Assembly (NCBI GenBank): GCA_964036045.1 | Contig: OZ038379.1 | Location: 21,899,976-21,963,975 of the forward strand | Origin: Eutreptiella sp. 'Long Island Sound 2002' | Taxonomy: Eukaryota; Euglenozoa; Euglenophyceae; Eutreptiales; Eutreptiaceae | Length of the DNA: 64,000 nt | Direction: 5' to 3' | Shown: one piece after another, positions 11,301 through 25,253 of the stretch | How the letters are laid out: each line of letters begins with the position of its first letter | How positions within the stretch are numbered: position 1 is the first letter of the stretch | Made by a program: the position numbers and the translations under genes | The notes under the pieces: generated by a model | Databases searched by the model: none | Told to the model about the DNA's origin: nothing | Seen by the model: only the letters and a program-made list of their open reading frames with translations

Positions 11301-14300
11301 GGGATCCCCGATACGGCAGGGGTGAGGTAGCCACTTTGCCCACTTGTGGGCCACTTCTGATTTTGCCCCCCGCTCTGAGGTCATTGGGATCCCCGATACG
11401 GCAGGGGTGAAGTAGCCACTTTGCGCACTTGTGGGCTACTTCTGATTTTGCCCCCCGCTCTGCAGCGGTGGGGATCCCCGATACAGCAGGGGTGAGGTAG
11501 CCACTTTGCCCACTTGTGGGCCACTTCTGAGTTTGCCCCCCTCTTTGAAGCGGCGGGGATCTCCGATACGGGAGGGGTGAAGTAGCCACTTTGCCCAGTT
11601 GTGGGCCACTTCTGATTTTGCCCCCCGCTCTGCAGCGGTGGGGATCCCCGATACGGCAGGGGTGAGGTAGCCACTTTGCCCACTTGTGGGCCACTTCTGA
11701 TTTTGCCCCCCGCTCTGCAGCGGAGGGGATCCCCGATACAGCAGGGGTGAGGTAGCCACTTTGCCCACTTGTGGGCCACTTCTGATTTTCCCCCCCGCTT
11801 TGCGGCGGTGGCGATCCCCGATACCGCAGGGGTGAGGTAGCCACTTTGCCCACTTGTGGGCCACTTCTGATTTTGCCCCCCGCTTTGCGGCGGTGGGGAT
11901 CCCCGATACGGCAGGGGTGAGGTAGCCACTTTGCCCAGTTGTGGGCCACTTCTGATTTTGCCCCCCGCTCTGAGGGAATAGGGATCCCCGATACGGCAGG
12001 GGTGAACTAGCCACTTTGCGCACTTGTGGGCTACTTCTGATTTTGCCCCCCGCTCTGCAGCGGTGGGGATCCCCGATACAGCAGGGGTGAGGTAGCCACT
12101 TTGCCCACTTGTGGGCCACTTCTGATTTTGCCCCCCTCTTTGAAGCGGCGGGGATCTCCGATACGGGAGGGGTGAAGTAGCCACTTTGCCCAGTTGTGGG
12201 CCACTTCTGGTTTTGCCCCCCGCTCTGCAGCGGTGGGGATCCCCGATACGGCAGGGGTGAGCTAGCCACTTTGCCCACTTGTGGGCCACTTCTGATTTTG
12301 CCCCCCGCTCTGCAGCGGTGGGGATCCCCGATACAGCAGGGGTGAGGTAGCCACTTTGCCCACTTGTGGGCCACTTCTGATTTTCCCCCCCGCTTTGCGG
12401 CGGTGGCGATCCCCGATACGGCAGGGGTGAGGTAGCCACTTTGCCCACTTGTGGGGCACTTCTGATTTTGCCCCCCGCTTTGCGGCGGTGGGGATCCCCG
12501 ATACGGCAGGGGTGAGGTAGCCACTTTGCCCAGTTGTGGGCCACTTCTGATTTTGCCCCCCGCTCTAAGGCCATGGGGATCCCCGATACGGCAGGGGTGA
12601 AGTAGCCACTTTGCCCACTTGTGGGCCACTTCTGATTTTGCCCCCCGCTCTGTAGCGGTGGGCATCCCCGATACGGCAGGGGTGAGGTAGCCACTTTACC
12701 CACTTGTGGGCCACTTCTGATTTTGAGCCCCTCTCTGTAACGGTGGGGATCCCCGATACGGCAGGGGTGAGGTAGCCACTTTGCCTACTTGTGGGCCACT
12801 TCTGGTTTTGCCCCCCGCTCTGAAGCAATGGGGATCCCCGATACGGCAGGGGTGAAGTAGCCACTTTGCCCACTCGTGGGCCACTTCTGATTATGCTCCC
12901 CGCTGTGAAGCGCTGGGGATCTCCGATATGGCAGTGGTGAGGTAGCCACTTTGCCCACTTGTGGGCCACTTCTGATTTTGTCACCCGCTCTACAGCGCCG
13001 GGGATCCCCGATACGGCAAAGGTGAGGTAGCCACTTTGCCCACTTGTGGGCCACTTCTGATTTTGCCCCCCACTCTGAAGCGCTGGGGATCCCCGATACG
13101 GCAGGGGTGAGGTAGCCACTTTGCCCAGTTGTGGGCCACTTCTGATTTTGCCCCCCGCTTTGCAGCGGCGGGGATCCCCGATACGGCAGGGGTGAGGTAG
13201 CCACTTTGCCCACTTGTGGGCCACTTCTGATTTTGCCCCCCGCTCTGAAGCGGTGGGGATCTCCGATACGGCAGGGGTGAAGTAGCCACTTTGCCCACTT
13301 GTGGGCCACTTTTGATTTCCCCCCCCTCTCTGAAGCGGTGAGGATCCCTGATACGGCAGGGGTGAGGTAGCCACTTTGCCCACTTGTGGGCCACTTCTGA
13401 TTTTGCCCCCCGCTCTGAAGCGGTGGGGATCCCCGATACGGCAGGGGTGAGGTAGCCACTTTGCGCACTTGTGGGCTACTTCTGATTTTGCCCCCGGCTC
13501 TGAAGCGGTGGGGATCCCCGATACGGCGGGTTGAGGTAGCCACTTTGCCCACTTGTGGGCCACTTCTGATTTTGCTCCCCGCTCTAAAGCGGTGGGGATC
13601 CCCGATACGGCAGGGGTGAGGTATCCACTTTGCCCACTTGTGGGCCACTTCTGATTTTGCCCCCCGCTCTGCAGCGGTGGGGATCCCCGATACAGCAGGG
13701 GTGAGTTAGCCACTTTGCCCACTTGTGGGTCACTTCTGATTTTGCCCCCCGCCTGAAGCCGTGGGGATCCCCGTTACGGCAGGGGTGAGGTAGCCACTTT
13801 GCCCACTTGTGGGCCACTTCTGATTTTGCCCCCCGCTCTGAAGCGGTGGGGATCCCCGATACGGCAGGGGTGAGGTAGCCACTTTGCCCACTTGTGGGCC
13901 ACTTCTGACTTTGCCCCCCGCTCTGAAGCGGTGGGGATCCCCGATACGGCGGGTTGAGGTAGCCACTTTGCGCACTTGCGGGCCACTGCTGACTTTGCCT
14001 CCCGCTCTAAAGCGGTGGGGATCCCCGATACGGCAGGCGTGAGGTATCCACTTTGCCCACTTGTGGGCCACTTCTGATTTTGCTCCCCGCTCTGAAGCGG
14101 TGGGGATCCCCGATACGGCAGGGGTGAGGTAGCCACTTTGCCCACTTGTGGGCCACTTCTGATTTTGCTCCCTGCTCTGAAGCGGTGGGGATCTCCGATA
14201 TGGCAGGGGTGAGGTAGCCACTTTGCCCACTTGTGGGCCACTTTTGATTTTGCCACCCGCTCTACAGCGCCGGGGATCCCCGATACGGCAAGGGTGAGGT

Positions 14301-16090
14301 AGCCACTTTGCCCACTTGTGGGCCACTTCTGATTTTGCCCCCCACTCTGAAGCGCTGGGGATCCCCGATACGGCAGGGGTGAGGTAGCCACTTTGCCCAG
14401 TTGTGGGCCACTTCTGATTTTGCCCCCCGCTTTGCAGCGGCGGGGATCCCCGATACGGCAGGGGTGAGGTAGCCATTTTGCCCACTTGTGGGCCACTTCT
14501 GATTTTGCCCCCCGCTCTGAAGCGGTGGGGATCTCCGATACGGCAGGGGTGAAGTAGCCACTTTGCCCACTTGTGGGCCACTTTTGATTTTCCCCCCCTC
14601 TCTGAAGCGGTGGGGATCCCTGATACGGCAGGGGTGAGGTAGCCACTTTGCCCACTTGTGGGCCACTTCTGATTTTGCCCCCCGCTCTGAAGCGGTGGGG
14701 ATTGCCGATACGGCAGGGGTGAGGTAGCCACTTTGCGCACTTGTGGGCTACTTCTGATTTTGCACCCGGCTCTGAAGCGGTGGGGATCCCCGATACGGCG
14801 GGTTGAGGTAGCCACTTTGCCCACTTGTGGGCCACTTCTGATTTTGCTCCCCGCTCTAAAGAGGTGGGGATCCCCGATACGGCAGGGGTGAGGTATCCAC
14901 TTTGCCCACTTGTGGGCCACTTCTGATTTTGCCCCCCGCTCCGAAGCGGTGGGGATCCCCGATACGGCAAGGGTGAGTTAGCCACTTTGCCCACTTGTGG
15001 GCCACTTCTGATTTTGCCCCCCGCCTGAAGCCGTGGGGATCCCCGTTACGGCAGGGGTGAGGTAGCCACTTTGCCCACTTGTGGGCCACTTTTGACTTTG
15101 CCCGCCGCTCTGAAGCGGTGGGGATCCCCGATACGGCGGGTTGAGGTAGCCACTTTGCGCACTTGCGGGCCACTTCTAATTTTGCCTGCCGCCCTAAAGC
15201 GGTGGGGATCCCCGATACGGCAAGGGTGAGGTATCCACTTTGCCCACTTTTGGGCCACTTCTGATTTTGCCCCCCGCTCTGAAGCGGTGGGGATCCCCGA
15301 TACGGCAAGGGTGAGGTAGCCACTTTGCCCAGTTGTGGGCCACTTCTGATTTTGCCCCCCGCCTGAAGCCGTGGGGATCCCCGTTACGGCAGGGGTGAGG
15401 TAGCCACTTTGCCCACTTGTGGGCCACTTCTGATTTTGCCCCCCGCTCTGAAGCGGTGGGGATCCCCGATACGGCAGGGGTGAGGTAGCCACTTTGCCCA
15501 CTTGTGGGCCACTTCTGACTTTGCCCGCCGCTCTGAAGCGGTGGGGATCCCCGATACGGCAGGGGTGAGGTAGCCACTTTGCCCACTTGTGGGCCACTTC
15601 CGATTTTGCCCCCCTCTCTGAAGGGGTGGGGATCCCCGATACGGCAGGGGTGGGGTAGCCACTTTGCCCACTTGTGGGCCACTTCTGATTTTGCCCCCCG
15701 CTTTGCGGCGGTGGGGATCCCCGATACGGCAGGGGTGAGGTAGCCACTTTGCCCACTTGTGGGCCACTTCTGATTTTGCCCCCCGCTCTGAAGCCATGGG
15801 GATCCCCGATACGGCAGGGGTGAAGTAGCCACTTTGCCCACTTGTGGGCCACTTCTGATTTCGTCCCCCTCTCTGAAGCGGTCGGGATCCCCGATACGGC
15901 AGGGGTGAGGTAGCCACTCTTACCAGTTGTGGGCCACTTCTGATTTTGCCCCCCGCTTTGCAGCGGTGGGGATCCCCGATACGGCACGGGTGAGGTAGCC
16001 ACTTTGCCCACTTGTGGGCCACTCCTGATTTTGCCCCCCGCTCTGAAGCGGTGGGGATCCCCGATACGGCACGGGTGACGTAGCCACTTT

Positions 16091-19000
16091 GCCCACTTAT
16101 GGGCCACTTCTGATTTTGCCCCCCGCTCTGAAGCGGTGGGGATCCCCGAGACGGCAGGGGTGGGGTAGCCACTTTCCCCACTTGTGGGCCACTTCTGATT
16201 TTGCCCCCCGCTCTAAAGCGGTGGGGATCCCCGATACGGCAGGGGTGAGGTAGCCACTTTGCCCACTTGTGTGCCACTTCTGATTTTGCCCCCCGCTCTG
16301 AAGCGGTGGGGATCCCCGAGACGGCGGGGGTGAGGTAGCCACTTTGCACACTTGTGGGCCACTTCTGATTTTGCCCCCCGCTCTAAAGCGGTCGGGATCC
16401 CCGATACGGCAGGGGTGAGGTAGCCACTTGGCCCAGTTGTGGGCCACTTCTGATTTTGCCCCCCGCTCTGCAGCGGTGGGGATCCCCGATACGGCAGGGG
16501 TGAGGTAGCCACTTTGCCCACTTGTGGGCCACTTTTGATTTTGCCCCCCTCTCTGAAGCGGTGGGTATCCCTGATACGGCAGGGGTGAGTTAGCCACTTT
16601 GCCCACTTGTGGGCCACATCTGGTTTTGCCCCCCGCTCTGCATCGGTGGGGATCCCCGATACGGCAGGCGTGAGGTAGCCATTTTGCCCACTTGTGGGCC
16701 ACTTCTGATTTTGACCCCCGCTCTGCAGCGGTGGGGATCCCCGATACGGCAGGGGTGAGGTAGCCGCTTTGCCCACTTGTGCGCCACTTCTGATTTTGAC
16801 CCCCGCTCTGAAGCGGTGGGGATCCATGATACGGCAGGGGTGAGGTAGCCATTTTGCCCACTTGTGGGCCACTTCTGATTTTGCCCCCCGCTCTAAAGTG
16901 GTGGGGATCCCCGATACGGCAGGGGTGAGGTAGCCACTTTGCCCACTTGTGGGCCACTTCTGATTTTGCCCCCCGCTCTGAAGCGGTGGGGATCCCCGAT
17001 ACGGCAGGGGTGAGGTAGCCATTTTGCCCACTTGTGGGCCACTTCTGATTTTGCCCCCCCCTCTGCAGAGGTGGGGATCCCCGATACGGCGGGTTGAGGT
17101 AGCCACTTTGCCCACTTGTGGGCCACTTCTGATTTTGCTCCCCGCTCTAAAGCGGTGGGGATCCCCGATACGGCAGGGGTGAGGTAGCCATTTTGCCCAC
17201 TTGTGGGCCACTTCTGATTTTGCCCCCCGCTCAGAAGCGGTGGGGATCCCCGATACGGCAGGGGTGAAGTAGCCACTTTGCCCACTTGTGGGCCACTTCT
17301 GATTTTGCCCCCCGCTCTGAGGCGGTGGGGATCCCCGATACGGCACGGGTGAGGTAGCCACTTTGCCCACTTGTGGGCCACTCCTGATTTTGACCCCCGC
17401 TCTGAAGCGGTGGGGATCCCCGCTACGGCACGGGTGAGTTAGCCACTTTGCCCACTTGTGGGCCACTTCTGATTTTGCCACCCGCTCTGAAGCGGTGGGG
17501 ATCCCCGATACGGCAAGGGCGAGGTAGCCATTTTGCCCACTTGTGGGCCACTTCTGATTTTGCCCGCCGCTCTGCAGCGGTGGGGATCCCCGATACGGCA
17601 GGGGTGAGGTAGCCATTTTGCCCACTTGTGGGCGGTTTCTGATTTTGTCCGCAGCTGTGCAGCGGTGGGGATCCCCGATACGGCAGGGGTGAGGTAGCCA
17701 CTTTGCCCACTTGTGGGCCACTTCTGATTTTGCCCCCCTCTCTGAAGCGGTGGGGATCCCCGATACGGCAGGGGTGAGGTAGCCACTTTGCCCAGTTGTG
17801 GGCTACCTCTGATTTTGCCCCCCGCTCTGCAGAGGTGGCGATCCCCGATACGGCGGGTTGAGGTAGCCACTTTGCCCACTTGTGGGCCACTTCTGATTTT
17901 GCCTCCGCTCTGAAGCGGTGGGGATCCCCGATACGGCAGGGTTGAGGTAGCCATTTTGCCCACTTGTGGGCCACTTCTGATTTTGCCCCCCGCTCTGAAG
18001 CGGTGGGGATCCCTGATACGGCAGGGGTGAGATAGCCACTTTGCCCACTTGTGGGCCACTTCTGATTTTGCCCCCCTCTCTGAAGCGGTGGGGATCCCCG
18101 ATACGGCAGGGGTGAGGTAGCCACTTTGCCCACTTGTGGGCCACTTCTGATTTTGCCCCCCTCTCTGAAGCGGTGGGGATCCCCGATACGGCACGGGTGA
18201 CGTAGCCACTTTGCCCACTTATGGGCCACTTCTGATTTTGCCCCCCGCTCTGAAGCGGTGGGGATCCCCGAGACGGCAGGGGTGGGGTAGCCACTTTCCC
18301 CACTTGTGGGCCACTTCTGATTTTGCCCCCCGCTCTAAAGCGGTGGGGATCCCCGATACGGCAGGGGTGAGGTAGCCACTTTGCCCACTTGTGTGCCACT
18401 TCTGATTTTGCCCCCCGCTCTGAAGCGGTGGGGATCCCCGAGACGGCGGGGGTGAGGTAGCCACTTTGCACACTTGTGGGCCACTTCTGATTTTGCCCCC
18501 CGCTCTAAAGCGGTCGGGATCCCCGATACGGCAGGGGTGAGGTAGCCACTTGGCCCAGTTGTGGGCCACTTCTGATTTTGCCCCCCGCTCTGCAGCGGTG
18601 GGGATCCCCGATACGGCAGGGGTGAGGTAGCCACTTTGCCCACTTGTGGGCCACTTTTGATTTTGCCCCCCTCTCTGAAGCGGTGGGGATCCCTGATACG
18701 GCAGGGGTGAGTTAGCCACTTTGCCCACTTGTGGGCCACATCTGGTTTTGCCCCCCGCTCTGCATCGGTGGGGATCCCCGATACGGCAGGCGTGAGGTAG
18801 CCATTTTGCCCACTTGTGGGCCACTTCTGATTTTGACCCCCGCTCTGCAGCGGTGGGGATCCCCGATACGGCAGGGGTGAGGTAGCCGCTTTGCCCACTT
18901 GTGCGCCACTTCTGATTTTGACCCCCGCTCTGAAGCGGTGGGGATCCATGATACGGCAGGGGTGAGGTAGCCATTTTGCCCACTTGTGGGCCACTTCTGA

Positions 19001-22000
19001 TTTTGCCCCCCGCTCTAAAGTGGTGGGGATCCCCGATACGGCAGGGGTGAGGTAGCCACTTTGCCCACTTGTGGGCCACTTCTGATTTTGCCCCCCGCTC
19101 TGAAGCGGTGGGGATCCCCGATACGGCAGGGGTGAGGTAGCCATTTTGCCCACTTGTGGGCCACTTCTGATTTTGCCCCCCCCTCTGCAGAGGTGGGGAT
19201 CCCCGATACGGCGGGTTGAGGTAGCCACTTTGCCCACTTGTGGGCCACTTCTGATTTTGCTCCCCGCTCTAAAGCGGTGGGGATCCCCGATACGGCAGGG
19301 GTGAGGTAGCCATTTTGCCCACTTGTGGGCCACTTCTGATTTTGCCCCCCGCTCAGAAGCGGTGGGGATCCCCGATACGGCAGGGGTGAAGTAGCCACTT
19401 TGCCCACTTGTGGGCCACTTCTGATTTTGCCCCCCGCTCTGAGGCGGTGGGGATCCCCGATACGGCACGGGTGAGGTAGCCACTTTGCCCACTTGTGGGC
19501 CACTCCTGATTTTGACCCCCGCTCTGAAGCGGTGGGGATCCCCGCTACGGCACGGGTGAGTTAGCCACTTTGCCCACTTGTGGGCCACTTCTGATTTTGC
19601 CACCCGCTCTGAAGCGGTGGGGATCCCCGATACGGCAAGGGCGAGGTAGCCATTTTGCCCACTTGTGGGCCACTTCTGATTTTGCCCGCCGCTCTGCAGC
19701 GGTGGGGATCCCCGATACGGCAGGGGTGAGGTAGCCATTTTGCCCACTTGTGGGCGGTTTCTGATTTTGTCCGCAGCTGTGCAGCGGTGGGGATCCCCGA
19801 TACGGCAGGGGTGAGGTAGCCACTTTGCCCACTTGTGGGCCACTTCTGATTTTGCCCCCCTCTCTGAAGCGGTGGGGATCCCCGATACGGCAGGGGTGAG
19901 GTAGCCACTTTGCCCAGTTGTGGGCTACCTCTGATTTTGCCCCCCGCTCTGCAGAGGTGGCGATCCCCGATACGGCGGGTTGAGGTAGCCACTTTGCCCA
20001 CTTGTGGGCCACTTCTGATTTTGCCTCCGCTCTGAAGCGGTGGGGATCCCCGATACGGCAGGGTTGAGGTAGCCATTTTGCCCACTTGTGGGCCACTTCT
20101 GATTTTGCCCCCCGCTCTGAAGCGGTGGGGATCCCTGATACGGCAGGGGTGAGATAGCCACTTTGCCCACTTGTGGGCCACTTCTGATTTTGCCCCCCTC
20201 TCTGAAGCGGTGGGGATCCCCGATACGGCAGGGGTGAGGTAGCCACTTTGCCCAGTTGTGGGCCACTTCTGATTTTGCCCCCCGCTCTGCAGAGGTGGCA
20301 ATCCCCGATACGGCGGGTTGAGGTAGCCACTTTGCCCACTTCTGGGCCACTTCTGATTTTGCTCCCCGCTCTGAAGCGGTGGGGATCCCCGATACGGCAG
20401 GGGTGAGGTAGCGATTTTGCCCACTTGTGGGCCACTTCTGATTTTGTCCCCCGCTCTGAAGCGGTGGGGATCCCCGATACGGCAGGGGTGAGGTAGCCAT
20501 TTTGCCCACTTGTGGGCCACTTCTGATTTTGCCCCCCGCTCTGAGGCGGTGGGGATCCCCGATACGGCAGGGGTGAGGTAGCCACTTTGCTCACTTGTGG
20601 GCCACTTCTGATTTTGACCCCCGCTCTGAAGCGGTGGGGATCCCCGATACGGCAAGGGTGAGGTAGCCATTTTGCCCAGTTGTGGGCCACTTCTGATTTT
20701 GCCCCCCACTCTGAAGTGGTGGGGATCCCCGATACGGCAGGGGTGAGGTAGCCACTTTGCCCACTTGTGGGCCACTTCTGATTTTGCCACCCGCTCTGAA
20801 GCGGTGGGCATCCCCGATACGGCAGGGGTGAGGTAGCCATTTTGCCCAGTTGTGGGCCACTTCTGATTTTGCCCCCCACTCTGAAGTGGTGGGGATCCCC
20901 GATACGGCAGGGTTGAGGTAGCCATTTTGCCCACTTGTGGGCAACTTCTGATTTTGCCCCCCGCTATGCAGCGGTGGGGATCCCCGATACAGCAGGGGTG
21001 AGGTAGCCACTTTGCCCACTTGTGGGCCACTTCTGATTTTGCCCCCCCGCTGTGCAGCGGTGGGGATCCCCGATACGGCAGGGGTGAGGTAGCCACTTTG
21101 CCCACTTGTGGGCCACTTCTGATTTTGCCCCCCGCTCTAAAGCCATGGGGATCCCCGATACGGCAGGGGTGAAGTAGCCACTTTGCCCACTTGTGGGCCA
21201 CTTCTGATTTTGCCCCCCGCCCTAAAGCGGTGGGGATCCCCGATACGGCAGGGGTGAGGTAGCCACTTTGCCCACCTGTGGGCCACTTCTGATTTTGACC
21301 CCCGCTCTGCAGCGGTGGGGATCCCCGATACAGCAGGGGTGAGGTAGCCACTTTGCCCACTTGTGGGCCACTTCTGATTTCGTCCCCCTCTCTGAAGCAG
21401 TCGGGATCCCCGATACGGCAGGGGTGAGGTAGCCACTCTTACCAGTTGTGGGCCACTTCTGAATTTGCCCCCCGCTTTGCAGCGGTGGGGATCCCCGATA
21501 CGGCACGGGTGAGGTAGCCACTTTGCCCACTTGTGGGCCACTCCTGATTTTGCCCCCCGCTCTGAAGCGGTGGGGATCCCCGATACGGCACGGGTGACGT
21601 AGCCACTTTGCCCACTTATGGGCCACTTCTGATTTTGTCCCCCGCTCTGAAGCGGTGGGGATCCCCGAGACGGCAGGGGTGGGGTAGCCACTTTCCCCAC
21701 TTGTGGGCCACTTCTGATTTTGCCCCCCGCTCTAAAGCGGTGGGGATCCCCGATACGGCAGGGGTGAGGTAGCCACTTTGCCCACTTGTGTGCCACTTCT
21801 GATTTTGCCCCCCGCTCTGAAGCGGTGGGGATCCCCGAGACGGCGGGGGTGAGGTAGCCACTTTGCACACTTGTGGGCCACTTCTGATTTTGCCCCCCGC
21901 TCTAAAGCGGTCGGGATCCCCGATACGGCAGGGGTGAGGTAGCCACTTGGCCCAGTTGTGGGCCACTTCTGATTTTGCCCCCCGCTCTGCAGCGGTGGGG

Positions 22001-22560
22001 ATCCCCGATACGGCAGGGGTGAGGTAGCCACTTTGCCCACTTGTGGGCCACTTTTGATTTTGCCCCCCTCTCTGAAGCGGTGGGGATCCCTGATACGGCA
22101 GGGGTGAGTTAGCCACTTTGCCCACTTGTGGGCCACATCTGGTTTTGCCCCCCGCTCTGCATCGGTGGGGATCCCCGATACGGCAGGCGTGAGGTAGCCA
22201 TTTTGCCCACTTGTGGGCCACTTCTGATTTTGACCCCCGCTCTGCAGCGGTGGGGATCCCCGATACGGCAGGGGTGAGGTAGCCGCTTTGCCCACTTGTG
22301 GGCCACTTCTGATTTTGACCCCCGCTCTGAAGCGGTGGGGATCCATGATACGGCAGGGGTGAGGTAGCCATTTTGCCCACTTGTGGGCCACTTCTGATTT
22401 TGCCCCCCGCTCTAAAGTGGTGGGGATCCCCGATACGGCAGGGGTGAGGTAGCCACTTTGCCCACTTGTGGGCCACTTCTGATTTTGCTCCCGCTCTGAA
22501 GCGGTGGGGATCCCCGATACGGCAGGGGTGAGGTAGCCATTTTGCCCACTTGTGGGCCAC
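16091..22560. repeat. Higher-order repeat within the satellite (25-mer and 40-mer offsets)
   Basis: The diagnostic variant GCCCACTTAT occurs at 16091, 18213 and 21610. These are offsets of 2,122 bp (25 monomers minus 3 bp) and 3,397 bp (40 monomers minus 3 bp). The variant monomers around it recur in the same order, so blocks of 12-25 monomers were copied as units. Confidence 0.85.
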
Positions 22561-25253
22561 TTCTGATTTTGCCCCCCGCTCCGAAGCGGGCGGGATCCCC
22601 GATACCGCAGGGGTGAGGTAGCTACTTTGCCCACTTGTGGGCCACTTCTGATTTTGCCCTCCGCTCTGCAGCGGTGGGGATCCCCGTTACGGCAGGGGTG
22701 AGGTAGCCACTTTGCCCACTTGTGGGCCACTTTTGATTTTGCCCCCCTCTCTGAAGCGGTGGGGATCCCCGATACGGCAGGGGTGAGTTAGCCACTTTGC
22801 CCACTTGTGGGCCACTTCTGATTTTGACCCCCGCTCTGCAGCGGTGGGGATCCCCGATACGGCAGGGGCGAGGTAGCCGCTTTGCCCACTTGTGGGCCAC
22901 TTCTGATTTTGACCCCCGCTCTGAAGCGGTGGGGATCCCCAATATGGTAGGGGTGAGGTAGCCATTTTGCCCACTTGTGGGCCACTTCTGATTTTGCCCC
23001 CCGCTTTGCAGCGGTGGGGATCCCCGATACGGCAAGGGTGAGGTAGCCACTTTGCCCACTTGTGGGCCACTTCTGATTTTGCTCCCCGCTCTGAAGCGGT
23101 GGGGATCCCCGATACGGCAGGGGTGAGGTAGCCACTTGGCCCACTTGTGGGCCACTTCTGATTTTGACCCCCGCTCTGAAGCGGTGGGGATCCCCGATAC
23201 GGCAGGGGTGAGTTAGCCACTTTGCCCACTTGTGGGCCACTTCTGACTTTGCCCCCCGCTCCGAAGCGCCGGGGATCCCCGATACGGCAGGGGTGAGGTA
23301 GCCACTTTGCCCACTTGTGGGCCACTTCTGATTTTGCCCCCCGCTCTGCAGCGGTGGGGATCCCCGATACGGCAGGGGTGAGTTAGCCACTTTGCCCACT
23401 TGTGGGCCACATCTGATTTTGACCCCCGCTCTGAAGCCGTGGGGATCCCCGATACGGCAGGGGTGAGGTAGCCATTTTGCCCACTTGTGGGCCACTTCTG
23501 ATTTTGCCCCCCGCTCCGAAGCGGTGGGGATCCCCGATACGGCAGGGGTGAGGTAGCCATTTTGCCCACTTGTGGGCCACTTCTGATTTTGCCCCCCGCT
23601 CCGAAGCGGTGGGGATCCCCGATACGGCAGGGCCGAGGTAGCCACTTTGCCCACTTGTGGGCCACTTCTGATTTTGCCCCCCGCTTTGCAGCGGTGGGGA
23701 TCCCCGATACGGCAAGGGTGAGTTAGCCACTTTGCCCGCTTGTGGGCCACTTCTGATTTTGCCCCCCGCTCTGAAGTGGTAGGGATCCCCAATACGGCAG
23801 GGGTGAGTTAGCCGCTTTGCCCACTTGTGGTCCACTTCTGATTTTGACCCCCGCTCTGTAGCGGTGGGGATCCCCAATATGGTAGGGGTGAGGTAGCCAT
23901 TTTGCCCACTTGTGGGCCACTTCTGATTTTGCCCCCCGCTTTGCAGTGGTGGGGATCCCCGATACGGCAGGGGTGAGGTAGCCACTTTGCCCACTTGTGG
24001 GCCACTTCGGATTTTGCTCCCCGCTCTGCAGCGGTGGGGATCCCCGATACGGCAGGGGTGAGGTAGCCACTTGGCCCACTTGTGGGCCACTTCTGATTTT
24101 GCCCCCCGCTCTGAAGCGGTGGGGATCCCCGATACGGCAGGGGTGAGTTAGCCACTTTGCCCACTTGTGGGCCACTTCTGATTTTGCCCCCCGCTCTGAA
24201 GCCGTGGGGATCCCCGATACGGCAGGGGTGAGGTAGCCATTTTGCCCACTTGTGGGCCACTTCTGATTTTGCCCCCCCGCTCTGAAGCGGTGGGGATCCC
24301 CGATACGGCAGGGGTGAGGTAGCCACTTTGCCCACTTGTGGGCCACTTCTGATTTTGCCCGCCGCTCTGCAGCGGTGGGGATCCCCGATACGGCAGGGGT
24401 GAGGTACCCACTTTGCCCACTTGTGGGCCACTTCTGATTTTGACCCCCGCTCTGAAGCGGTGGGGATCCCCAATATGGTAGGGGTGAGGTAGCCATTTTG
24501 CCCACTTGTGGGCCACTTCTGATTTTGCCCCCCGCTTTGCAGCGGTGGGGATCCCCGATACGGCAAGGGTGAGGTAGCCACTTTGCCCACTTGTGGGCCA
24601 CTTCTGATTTTGCTCCCCGCTCTGAAGCGGTGGGGATCCCCGATACGGCAGGGGTGAGGTAGCCACTTGGCCCACTTGTGGGCCACTTCTGATTTTGCCC
24701 CCCGCTCTGAAGCGGTGGGGATCCCCGATACGGCAGGGGTGAGTTAGCCACTTTGCCCACTTGTGGGCCACTTCTGATTTTGCCCCCCGCTCCGAAGCGC
24801 CGGGGATCCCCGATACGGCAGGGCTGAGGTAGCCACTTTGCCCACTTGTGGGCCACTTCTGATTTTGCCCCCCGCTCTGCAGCGGTGGGGATCCCCGATA
24901 CGGCAGGGGTGAGTTAGCCACTTTGCCCACTTGTGGGCCACATCTGATTTTGACCCCCGCTCTGAAGCCGTGGGGATCCCCGATACGGCAGGGGTGAGGT
25001 AGCCATTTTGCCCACTTGTGGGCCACTTCTGATTTTGCCCCCCGCTCCGAAGCGGTGGGGATCCCCGATACGGCAGGGGTGAGGTAGCCATTTTGCCCAC
25101 TTGTGGGCCACTTCTGATTTTGCCCCCCGCTCCGAAGCGGTGGGGATCCCCGATACGGCAGGGCCGAGGTATCCACTTTGCCCACTTGTGGGCCACTTCT
25201 GATTTTGCCCCCCGCTTTGCAGCGCTGGGGATCCCCGATACGGCAAGGGTGAG

